Of a DNA stretch of 13,618 nt, positions 7,831-13,618 are shown in pieces; position 1 is the stretch's first letter; every line of letters begins with the position of its first letter. Both the position numbers and the translations under genes were made by a program. The DNA comes from Tepidisphaeraceae bacterium (GTDB taxonomy: Bacteria > Planctomycetota > Phycisphaerae > Tepidisphaerales > Tepidisphaeraceae), in NCBI GenBank assembly GCA_025450555.1, contig JANWHF010000252.1:1-13618 (forward strand). The letters are read 5' to 3'. Below the pieces are notes generated by a model, which was not told the origin of the DNA, searched no databases, and saw only the letters and a program-made list of their open reading frames with translations.

Positions 7831-9303
7831 ATGAATTTTTCAGAAGAGCAAGCTCGCTTTATCACCCGCCGACATTTCCTTCGGCGGTGCAACAGTGGAC
7901 TGGGAGCCGTCGCACTCGCTTCCATGTTAGGAGGTAAGACTCTGGCGGGGGATGGCGCGATTTTGCCTGCTTCAACCAAAGCCAATCCGCTGTCACCCAA
8001 GGCGCCACCCGCCTGGGCACGCGCCAAGCGCGTGATTTACCTGCACATGTCCGGCGGCCCGCCGCAGCATGACTTATTCGACTACAAGCCCAAGCTCAAA
8101 CAGCTCAACGGAACTCCCTGTCCGAAGGAAGTTTTCCAGGGCGAGCGATTTGCCTTCATCAAAGGCACCCCGAAATTGCTTGGCAGCCCATTTAAATTTG
8201 CTCAGCATGGCAAGAGTGGTGCTTGGGTCAGCGAATTACTGCCGAACTTCGCAAAAATGGTGGATGACGTCACGCTGATCAAATCGATTTGGACCGACCA
8301 ATTCAACCATGCCCCAGCCGAGATGCTGCTTTTCACCGGTAACCAGCGGCCGGGGTATGCCTCCATGGGTTCCTGGGTGACCTATGGTTTGGGCAGCGAG
8401 AGCCAGAATCTGCCGGGGTTTGTCGTGCTGATTTCCGGCGGCACCGATCCAACCGGTGGCAAGAGCCTGTGGGGCAGCGGGTTTTTGCCTTCGGTGTTCC
8501 AAGGCGTGCAATGCCGATCGAAGGGCGAGCCGATTCTGTACGTCTCCGATCCCAAAGGGATGGGTCGCGATGATCGTCGCGCCAGCCTCGATGCCTTGCG
8601 CGACCTCAACGAGATGGAAGTCCGCGAGTTTGGAGATCCGGAAACCGTCACCCGAATCAGTCAGTATGAGCTGGCTTACCGTATGCAGATGGCGGTTCCG
8701 GACGTGATGGACATTTCGCGCGAGCCACAGAGCGTGATTGAAGCGTACGGCGCCAAGCCCGGATCAGGCTCATTGGCCAACAATTGTCTGCTGGCCCGCC
8801 GACTTATCGAGCGGGGCGTGCGCTTCGTGCAGCTTTTCGATTGGGGTTGGGATTGTCACGGCACCGGGCCGGTCGATGACCTGGTGACCCATCTGCCGGC
8901 CAAGTGCAAGGAAATGGATCGACCTGTCGCCACGCTCGTGGCCGATCTAAAGCAGCGTGGCCTCCTGGACGACACGCTGGTCGTCTGGGGCGGCGAATTT
9001 GGTCGCACGCCTCTCAATGAAGAGCGCAATGGCAGCAAACTGCTGGGGCGCGATCATCATCCTCATTCATTCTGCGTCTGGATGGCCGGCGGCGGCGTTA
9101 AGCCGGGCTTCGTCTACGGTGCGACTGACGACTTGGGCTATCACATCGTCGAAAACAAGATGCACGTGCATGATCTTCAAGCCACGATCCTTCACTTGCT
9201 TGGCTTCGATCCGTTCAAATACAGCTATCCGTATCAGGGTCTGAATCAGCGCCTCATCGGGCCGGCCAGCGACTGGCGCATTCATGATGCTTTGCTGGCT
9301 TAA
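7831..9303 (+). CDS. Tat-exported DUF1501 protein (alkaline phosphatase/sulfatase-like fold)
   Basis: This 490-residue protein has a twin-arginine signal: RRHFLRR (13-19), then a hydrophobic stretch GLGAVALASMLGG. It should be exported folded. The body matches DUF1501, related to the sulfatase/alkaline phosphatase superfamily. Conserved-looking blocks are MSGGPPQHDLFD (His80, Asp81), FDWGWDCHG, VVWGGEFGRTP (Glu389), GRDHHPHSF (Asp408, His409, His410, His412) and VHDLQATILHLLG. These Asp/His clusters could bind metal, but substrate and catalysis are not established. The ATG has a reasonable GGAA Shine-Dalgarno 6 nt upstream. It lies 12 nt after the DUF1553 gene; such pairs recur in planctomycetes and probably act together outside the cytoplasm. 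The glycosylasparaginase gene follows after 27 nt. Confidence 0.93.
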   Translation: MNFSEEQARFITRRHFLRRCNSGLGAVALASMLGGKTLAGDGAILPASTKANPLSPKAPPAWARAKRVIYLHMSGGPPQHDLFDYKPKLKQLNGTPCPKEVFQGERFAFIKGTPKLLGSPFKFAQHGKSGAWVSELLPNFAKMVDDVTLIKSIWTDQFNHAPAEMLLFTGNQRPGYASMGSWVTYGLGSESQNLPGFVVLISGGTDPTGGKSLWGSGFLPSVFQGVQCRSKGEPILYVSDPKGMGRDDRRASLDALRDLNEMEVREFGDPETVTRISQYELAYRMQMAVPDVMDISREPQSVIEAYGAKPGSGSLANNCLLARRLIERGVRFVQLFDWGWDCHGTGPVDDLVTHLPAKCKEMDRPVATLVADLKQRGLLDDTLVVWGGEFGRTPLNEERNGSKLLGRDHHPHSFCVWMAGGGVKPGFVYGATDDLGYHIVENKMHVHDLQATILHLLGFDPFKYSYPYQGLNQRLIGPASDWRIHDALLA

Positions 9304-9330
9304 TTGGTGCCGCAAGCGCATGATCGAGCC

Positions 9331-10197
9331 ATGACCGCACCGATCGTCATTTCCACCTGGCCCTTCGGTAAGCCGGCCAACGATGCGGCCTGGAATGTGC
9401 TCAATCCAACTGGTTTTGCTCTGGATGCCATCGAAGCGGGCATCATGCAATGCGAGAATGATCCGACTGTCACGAGCGTCGGCTTCGGCGGGCTTCCCGA
9501 TGCCAGCGGCGAGGTGACGCTGGATGCGTCGATCGTCGACCACGAGGGGCGATGCGGTGCCGTCGCCTGCATTTCGAAAATCAAAAATCCAATTCGTGCC
9601 GCCCGCCTGGTGATGGAGCATACGCCTCACGTGCTGCTGGTTGGACCAGGGGCAACGCAGTTTGCTCTTTCCCAAGGGATGCGCGAGGAAAACCTGCTGA
9701 CCGAGCACGCGGCGGCGGAATATCAGAAATGGAAGCAGCAGCAGGCGGCAAAGAAAAAGCCCCAGGGGCACGACACGATTGGCATGCTCGCGCTGGATTC
9801 AGCAGGGCGATTGGCGGGCGGATGCAGCACGAGTGGACTTGCGTATAAACTCCCGGGACGGGTCGGAGATTCGCCGCTGATCGGCGCGGGATTGTGTTTA
9901 GAACCAGGCATCGGTGCTGCGACCGCGACAGGGGTCGGCGAAGAAATGATTCGATCCTGTGGCTCGCACTCCATCGTCGAAAATCTTCGGCGGGGGATGG
10001 AACCCATTGATGCCATCCGCGATGTGCTTGAGCGCATCCACCGCCGTCGCGGCAGCGAAGCAGGTGATGTCAGCTTCATCTCCCTGCGTGCCGATGGCGT
10101 CTATGCCGGCATGTCCCTATGGACTAAGACCAATTTTCAGTTTGCCCTGAGCAGTCCCGATCGATCGGATATGATCAAGGCCGCAACATTGATGTGA
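9331..10197 (+). CDS. N4-(beta-N-acetylglucosaminyl)-L-asparaginase (aspartylglucosaminidase, Ntn hydrolase)
   Basis: This 288-residue enzyme matches the glycosylasparaginase family, which cleaves the bond between GlcNAc and asparagine in glycopeptides. The precursor cuts itself before a Thr that becomes the nucleophile; here that is Thr149 in GHDTIGM. Other family residues are present: STWPF (Trp10), SVGFGGLPD, GETTLDA-like GEVTLDASIVDHEG, LLVGPGATQFA, STSGLAYKLPGRVGDSP (Arg177, Asp180) and ATATGVG (Thr200, Gly201). The spacing of these substrate-binding positions is the same as in the human enzyme. A Lys/Gln-rich insert (about 132-146) precedes the cleavage site. There is no signal peptide from ATG 9331; in-frame GTG 9307 or TTG 9304 would add only 8-9 residues, without a hydrophobic segment. 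It may therefore work in the cytoplasm on imported glycopeptides. Plain isoaspartyl peptidase is the alternative, less likely given TWPF. Confidence 0.9.
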   Translation: MTAPIVISTWPFGKPANDAAWNVLNPTGFALDAIEAGIMQCENDPTVTSVGFGGLPDASGEVTLDASIVDHEGRCGAVACISKIKNPIRAARLVMEHTPHVLLVGPGATQFALSQGMREENLLTEHAAAEYQKWKQQQAAKKKPQGHDTIGMLALDSAGRLAGGCSTSGLAYKLPGRVGDSPLIGAGLCLEPGIGAATATGVGEEMIRSCGSHSIVENLRRGMEPIDAIRDVLERIHRRRGSEAGDVSFISLRADGVYAGMSLWTKTNFQFALSSPDRSDMIKAATLM

Positions 10198-10204
10198 TCG
10201 AAAA

Positions 10205-11488
10205 TTATGCGCGCACATCGGCGGCTTCTGAGGCCGGCTGAAGCGCCTGCTCGATCTTCACCCGCTTGATGCGCTGCGGTTCGGCATCCAGCACGGTGAA
10301 CTTCGTGCCATTGTGCTCCATCACCGTGCCCGCTTCGGGGATTCGGCCGAGCATCGTGGAAATGAATCCGCCCAGCGTGCTGTAACCGGCGTCGTCGGGC
10401 AATGAAAGCCCGGTCAATCGGTTGATTTCATCGATTTCAATCTGTGCATCGGCTTCGACGATTCCGTCGCTGACGCGCTTGAATTGAGCCGGCGCCCCCG
10501 CGCGCTCGTCTCCGGATACACCCACAAGTTCTTCGACCAGGTCTTCAATCGTAACCAGTCCGGCGGTTCCGCCGTATTCGTCCAGCACGATGGCGATGTG
10601 AATCTTCTGGAGCCGAAAATCCCGCAGCAGATCGCGCAGGGGCTTGGTCTCCGGCACATAGAAGGGCGGCCGCATGATCGACTTGATCAGCGGGGTCGGG
10701 TCGGTGTTTCCGTGCAATCGCACCAAGTCGCGCGTATAGAGGATGCCGACGATCTGATCGAGCGTGCCGGTGAAAACAGGGATGCGCGAGTGGCCGCTCT
10801 GCTCGATGACCCGCCGAATTTGATCGAGCGACGCTTCCAGTTCGATTGCGATAATCTGCGGCCTGGGCGTCATGATCTGACCGACGGTCGTTTCGCGGGA
10901 TTCGATCACCGATTCGATCATCTCCCGTTCCTGCTCGTTGACGACGCCTTCCTTTTGGCCTTCCTCGACCGCAGACATGATTTCCTGTTCGATTTCCTCC
11001 GCTTCAGGGATTTCGCGCACGCCCGCGGCACTGCGAATGAGATTATCGATGCCGCGCATGGGGCCCATGATCGGGTGCATGATCATGCGAAGCCCATAAA
11101 GTGGCCGAACGAAAAATCCCACGATCTCGGCCGACGCGATCTCCGCCAAAGTGTGCGGCAGCGCCACCGAGAGAATCATGGTGATGAGTGTGCCCAGCAT
11201 CGCGGCCAGGAAATAGGCCAGCCAACCCGTTGCCCCGAGTTTGATGACTAGCGCAAACACCGCCAGCGCGAGCACAACATTGGCCACCATTCTCCACGCC
11301 GCCGTAACCAGAATCAGGTCTTCAAGATTGTCCGCCGTGCGATCGACCCACTCGGGCTTGTGATGGCGCTGAAGATAATCGGCGAGTCGACTGCGAATGA
11401 GATTGCGCAGAGAATAGGTCAGCGACGAAAACAGAAGCGTCGCCAGTGCAACACCGAGGATGATCCCTGCAATCCCGGCAACTGGCAT
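10205..11488 (-). CDS. CNNM/CorC (HlyC)-type membrane protein with DUF21, CBS pair and CorC_HlyC domains
   Basis: This 427-residue inner-membrane protein belongs to the CNNM/CorC family, linked to Mg2+/Co2+ transport or tolerance. Predicted membrane segments are about 4-26, 60-83 and 87-110, with a possible re-entrant stretch near 121-140. These form the DUF21 part. A Glu-rich region (160-200) leads into two CBS motifs: IMTPRPQIIAIE to ILYTRDLV (205-256) and IMRPPFYVPE to EDLVEELVG (271-323). The second contains LDEYGGTAGLVTIEDL, a strong hallmark. The C-terminal CorC_HlyC domain is about 337-413 (DAQIEIDEINRLTG, YSTLGGFI). It follows ybeY with 2 nt between stop and ATG, so the two are surely cotranscribed; bacteria often keep ybeY next to corC. 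It converges with the asparaginase gene, 7 nt apart. Confidence 0.94.
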   Translation of the reverse strand: MPVAGIAGIILGVALATLLFSSLTYSLRNLIRSRLADYLQRHHKPEWVDRTADNLEDLILVTAAWRMVANVVLALAVFALVIKLGATGWLAYFLAAMLGTLITMILSVALPHTLAEIASAEIVGFFVRPLYGLRMIMHPIMGPMRGIDNLIRSAAGVREIPEAEEIEQEIMSAVEEGQKEGVVNEQEREMIESVIESRETTVGQIMTPRPQIIAIELEASLDQIRRVIEQSGHSRIPVFTGTLDQIVGILYTRDLVRLHGNTDPTPLIKSIMRPPFYVPETKPLRDLLRDFRLQKIHIAIVLDEYGGTAGLVTIEDLVEELVGVSGDERAGAPAQFKRVSDGIVEADAQIEIDEINRLTGLSLPDDAGYSTLGGFISTMLGRIPEAGTVMEHNGTKFTVLDAEPQRIKRVKIEQALQPASEAADVRA

Positions 11489-11490
11489 AA

Positions 11491-12039
11491 TCAGGCTCTG
11501 CGTGAACGGCCCCGTCGGCTGGCCAATGCGCGGGTGGATCGAGAAGAGTCTGCGGGCGCAAAAACCGGACCCAGTCCCAGCCGGATGAGAATGTCGTCTT
11601 CCATGCGATGCATCTTCTGGAAGGCCGCTTCGGTTCTATCGTCGAAGCCGCACAAGTGCAACATGCCATGCAGGGCATACAGAAGCAGTTCGCGATCCAC
11701 CCTCAATTTGCGCGTCCGTGCCTGCCGAACCGCTTCAGGCACGCAAATGATGACTTCGCCCGATACCACCCGTTTTCGCTTGTCAAATTCAAGAGGAAAG
11801 GTCAGAACATCCGTCGGTCCGGCAATGTCCATAAACTGCTGATGGAGCATTGACATACGCGCATCGCCAACGAGCGCTACCGAAAGCTCGCGCAACGCCG
11901 GATGCAGGATCGCGTGTGCCCGCAAAAGATGACGGCGAAGGAAATTGGCATATTTGGAACCGGCCTGAGCCTGAACCGAAACCTCAAGCGGCGCTGCAAT
12001 CGATTTCGACCTTCCCAAAGATCTTGCAACCATCGTCAT
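11491..12039 (-). CDS. ybeY: Endoribonuclease YbeY (rRNA maturation/ribosome quality control)
   Basis: This 182-residue protein contains the UPF0054/YbeY fold. It begins with an LEVSVQ strand, then LSVALVGDARMSMLHQQFMDIAGPTDVLTFPLE and SGEVIICVPEA, and ends with the metal motif HGMLHLCGFDD and a helix MHRMEDDIL. YbeY is a metal-dependent RNase needed for 16S rRNA 3' processing and ribosome quality control. His124 and His128 are in place, but the usual third ligand His of HGxLHLxGxDH is Asp134. The Ser/Arg-rich tail after LGLGPVF is probably disordered. Start: ATG 12039 (MTMVARS) or ATG 12033, both without a clear Shine-Dalgarno. The frame stays open upstream to 12366, but that would overlap the divergent zinc-module gene and adds nothing conserved. 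It is followed directly by the CNNM/CorC gene. Confidence 0.93.
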   Translation of the reverse strand: MTMVARSLGRSKSIAAPLEVSVQAQAGSKYANFLRRHLLRAHAILHPALRELSVALVGDARMSMLHQQFMDIAGPTDVLTFPLEFDKRKRVVSGEVIICVPEAVRQARTRKLRVDRELLLYALHGMLHLCGFDDRTEAAFQKMHRMEDDILIRLGLGPVFAPADSSRSTRALASRRGRSRRA

Positions 12040-12053
12040 GCATGGTAGCGGGA

Positions 12054-12059
12054 TAGAAT
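12054..12059 (+). promoter_or_regulatory. Possible -10 box TAGAAT (context GCGGGATAGAAT)
   Basis: It resembles the box before the gene at 4366, with one extra A between GGG and TAGAAT. It lies 119 nt before the zinc-module ATG and close to the ybeY start on the other strand. The match may be chance. Confidence 0.25.
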
Positions 12060-12169
12060 CGATTGCGAAATCTGGACAAAAACTTCGGTGGTTTTGGCCC
12101 GCTTGCACGATGTATATGTATTGGCGAAAATCCCTAAGAGCGGGTCCGACGTACTGAAAGTATTGGGGC

Positions 12170-12173
12170 GGAG
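12170..12173 (+). promoter_or_regulatory. Ribosome binding site GGAG of the zinc-module gene
   Basis: GGAG lies 5 nt before the ATG at 12179, after a G-rich stretch (GGGGC). It supports that start. Confidence 0.65.
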
Positions 12174-12178
12174 CAAAT

Positions 12179-12718
12179 ATGCCAATTACGGTTCGCTGCA
12201 TCAGTTGCGGAAAAGTCGCACAGGTCAAAGACGAGCTGGGCGGGAAAAAAGTGAAGTGCCGTTGCGGAGCTGTTCTGGCGGTTCCCACAGCGGCCGCGCC
12301 CAAGGCCTGCGCGTCATGCGGCGTGGATGTCACCCGTTCCAAGCGCGCCAAGGATGCCAAGGGCAACTACTACTGCGAAGTCTGTTGGAAGGGCCAGGCC
12401 GAGGCGGCCAAAGTCGGGGCGGCAGCCAAGGCCGACGATGTCATCTACTATCCCTGCTATACCTGCGAAGCCCTATGCACCGCGGAAGAAGTCTACGATG
12501 CCGGCCGCGGCCAGACCGTCTGCAAGAAATGCTGGGCGGCCGGCAAGCGACCGGCCGCGTCGGCCCCCACGCCAGCCATTCCCGCCGGCGGCGGCGAACA
12601 ATCCGAAGATCTCTTCTGCGAAAGCTGCATGGGATCATTCCCGCCTTCTCAATTGAAGATGGGCGCGGATGGTTCTGTGCTTTGCAAAAACTGTTTGAAG
12701 TCGGCACAACGCGTCTGA
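12179..12718 (+). CDS. Four-module cysteine-pair (zinc-ribbon-like) protein, function unknown
   Basis: I do not recognise a named family for the whole 179-residue protein. It carries 16 Cys in four groups. Module 1 (Cys7, Cys10, Cys27, Cys29) looks like the short zinc ribbon common in planctomycete proteins: CxxC, then DELGGKKVKC and CGAVLAVP. Modules 2-4 share exactly CxxC-x18-CxxC: Cys44/47/66/69, Cys93/96/115/118 and Cys147/150/169/172. Each second pair is preceded by a polar or glycine turn and a hydrophobic residue. Ala/Pro/Lys-rich linkers (31-43, 71-88, 119-139) separate them. There is no signal peptide or membrane segment, so it is probably cytoplasmic and zinc-binding; partner could be nucleic acid or protein. 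It is divergent from ybeY and 16 nt before the glycosyltransferase gene, with which it is likely cotranscribed. Confidence 0.85.
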   Translation: MPITVRCISCGKVAQVKDELGGKKVKCRCGAVLAVPTAAAPKACASCGVDVTRSKRAKDAKGNYYCEVCWKGQAEAAKVGAAAKADDVIYYPCYTCEALCTAEEVYDAGRGQTVCKKCWAAGKRPAASAPTPAIPAGGGEQSEDLFCESCMGSFPPSQLKMGADGSVLCKNCLKSAQRV

Positions 12719-12734
12719 AACTCACGCCTTTTCA

Positions 12735-13618
12735 ATGAAAATCGTCCACATCATCACGCGCCTGATCGTCGGCGGCGCGCAGGAAAACACGCTGCTGAGC
12801 TGCGAGGGGCAGCACGACCACGGGCATGAAGTCACGCTCATCACCGGGCCGGCCCTCGGCCCCGAAGGCTCGCTCATGGAGCGGGCGTCGAAATACGGCT
12901 ATCGCGTCGAAGTGATCGATGCGATGCGGCGAGCGGTGCTGCCGGGCAAGGATTACCTCACCTATCGCGCGTTGATCCGTCGGCTCCGCGAACTCAAGCC
13001 TGACGTCGTCCACACGCACAGCAGCAAGGCAGGCATCATTGGCCGATGGGCGGCAAGGCGCGCGGGCGTTCCGGTGATCATTCATACCGTGCATGGGCTG
13101 GCGTTCACCGCGTCAACTTCCCATGCCGTCAATACGCTCTATAGGCTGCTGGAAAAGTGGACGGCCCCGATTACAACGCGAATCGTCTGTGTCGCGGATG
13201 CGATGACCCAGCAATCGCTTGCCGCTCGTATCGGAACGCCTTCGCAATACGTCACCGTCTATAGCGGAATGGACACGCGACCTTTTCTCCATCCGCCTGT
13301 CGATCGGGCAACCATTCGCCGTCAGCTCGGTCTTTCCGATGAGCATGTCGCCGTCGGCACAATCGCGCGGCTGTTTGATCTCAAGGGGCACGACGATCTA
13401 ATCGATTTGGCGCCGGATTTGTGTAAACGATATCCCAACTTGCGCTTTTTGTGGGTCGGCGATGGATCGCTTCGGCAGAAGTTCGAGCAGCGCATTGCCC
13501 AGCTTGGATTGACGGATCGATTTGTTTTGACCGGCCTGGTGCAACCCGCGCGCGTGCCGGAGTTGACTGGGGCGATGGATATTCTCGTGCATCCTTCGCG
13601 ACGCGAGGGGCTGGCGCG
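12735..13618 (+). CDS. Glycosyltransferase family 4-type enzyme (C-terminus beyond right edge)
   Basis: The frame is open from ATG 12735 to the edge (294 complete codons). The N-terminal Rossmann half starts MKIVHIITRLIVGGAQEN, with the Gly-rich GGAQ loop typical of GT4 enzymes, and continues with VVHTHSSKAGIIGRWAA (91-107) and HTVHGLAF (117-124). The C-terminal nucleotide-sugar half begins about 205 with GTIARLFDLKGHDDLI (Arg212, Lys217), then WVGDGSLR and LTGLVQPARVPEL. The window stops in HPSRREGL (286-293), whose Glu291 is the first Glu of the usual E-x7-E motif. Roughly 80-100 residues should be missing. Such enzymes build surface or capsular polysaccharide from nucleotide sugars at the inner membrane face; the specific sugar cannot be read here. 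The Shine-Dalgarno is weak and the gap from the zinc-module gene is 16 nt. Confidence 0.92.
   Translation, partial: MKIVHIITRLIVGGAQENTLLSCEGQHDHGHEVTLITGPALGPEGSLMERASKYGYRVEVIDAMRRAVLPGKDYLTYRALIRRLRELKPDVVHTHSSKAGIIGRWAARRAGVPVIIHTVHGLAFTASTSHAVNTLYRLLEKWTAPITTRIVCVADAMTQQSLAARIGTPSQYVTVYSGMDTRPFLHPPVDRATIRRQLGLSDEHVAVGTIARLFDLKGHDDLIDLAPDLCKRYPNLRFLWVGDGSLRQKFEQRIAQLGLTDRFVLTGLVQPARVPELTGAMDILVHPSRREGLA

Larger units (their letters stand above)
12040..12178. other. Divergent promoter region between ybeY and the zinc-module gene
   Basis: This 139-nt gap must serve both directions. Rightward it has TAGAAT at 12054-12059 (context GCGGGATAGAAT), and TTGCAC (12103-12108) with GAAAAT 17 nt later (12126-12131) as a weak alternative. 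No RNA gene or terminator is evident. Confidence 0.4.

Noticed and set aside
9067..9771. A 234-codon minus-strand open frame spanning the DUF1501/asparaginase junction
   Set aside because: It covers two well-supported genes on the other strand and has no family signature or ribosome binding site.
11077..11088. Palindrome GCATGATCATGC, and CATGATCATG near 7652
   Set aside because: Both are inside genes, short, and made of ordinary His/Met/Ile codons; there is no associated repeat array.
10484..11251. A 255-codon plus-strand open frame opposite the CNNM/CorC gene
   Set aside because: Its Asp/Arg/His-heavy composition is that of an antisense shadow, and the minus-strand frame has clear membrane, CBS and CorC domains.
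11996..12066. 10-bp inverted repeat GCAATCGATT / AATCGATTGC flanking the ybeY start
   Set aside because: The core AATCGATT is itself a palindrome, one arm is coding, and closely similar strings such as AATCGATTTGG recur inside genes (for example near 3173 and 13399), so it is not specific evidence for an operator.
12085..12110. Possible sigma-54 promoter (TTGGCCCGCTTGCA) before the zinc-module gene
   Set aside because: The GG to GC distance is wrong for the -24/-12 element.
12040..12366. N-terminal extension of ybeY up to 12366
   Set aside because: It would overlap the start of the zinc-module gene and its ribosome binding site, and the extra residues do not resemble a YbeY N-terminus.

Overview
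The window looks like chromosome from a planctomycete, most plausibly a Phycisphaerae-type lineage. The main evidence is an adjacent pair of a very large planctomycete-type cytochrome protein (DUF1549/DUF1553 architecture) and a Tat-exported DUF1501 protein. Supporting signs are DapL-type lysine/DAP synthesis, generally weak Shine-Dalgarno sequences, TTG/GTG starts and moderately high GC. Taxonomy is inferred from gene content only; there is no rRNA or tRNA gene, mobile element, CRISPR array or phage gene in the window.

Layout. (1) 1-1370, minus strand: the N-terminal 456 residues of a CheB-CheR fusion (methylesterase plus methyltransferase), cut by the left edge. (2) 1371-1613: a 243-nt divergent intergenic region with a perfect GC-rich hairpin. 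(3) 1614-4240, plus strand: a biosynthetic run dapL - folK - panC (lysine/peptidoglycan precursor, folate, pantothenate); folK follows dapL in the same frame after one stop codon. (4) 4366-10197, plus strand: a secreted c-type cytochrome/DUF1549/DUF1553 protein with a discoidin-like region, a Tat-exported DUF1501 protein, and an aspartylglucosaminidase. The gaps are only 12 and 27 nt, so this is probably one transcription unit. (5) 10205-12039, minus strand: ybeY and a CNNM/CorC-type membrane protein separated by 2 nt, convergent with the asparaginase. (6) 12179-12718, plus strand: a 179-residue protein made of four cysteine-pair zinc modules. (7) 12735 to the right edge: the first 294 residues of a GT4 glycosyltransferase.

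How the genes fit together. The central three-gene unit (4366-10197) is the most distinctive part. A secreted haem-binding protein with a carbohydrate-binding-like region, a partner DUF1501 protein and an enzyme that splits the GlcNAc-asparagine bond suggest use of glycoprotein-derived material, but the link is inferred from adjacency. The rest is housekeeping or regulatory. I see no convincing new defence, mobile or RNA system. The best leads are the repeated zinc-module protein, the glycosylasparaginase association, a YbeY metal-ligand substitution, and a shared GGGTAGAAT-like motif upstream of genes.
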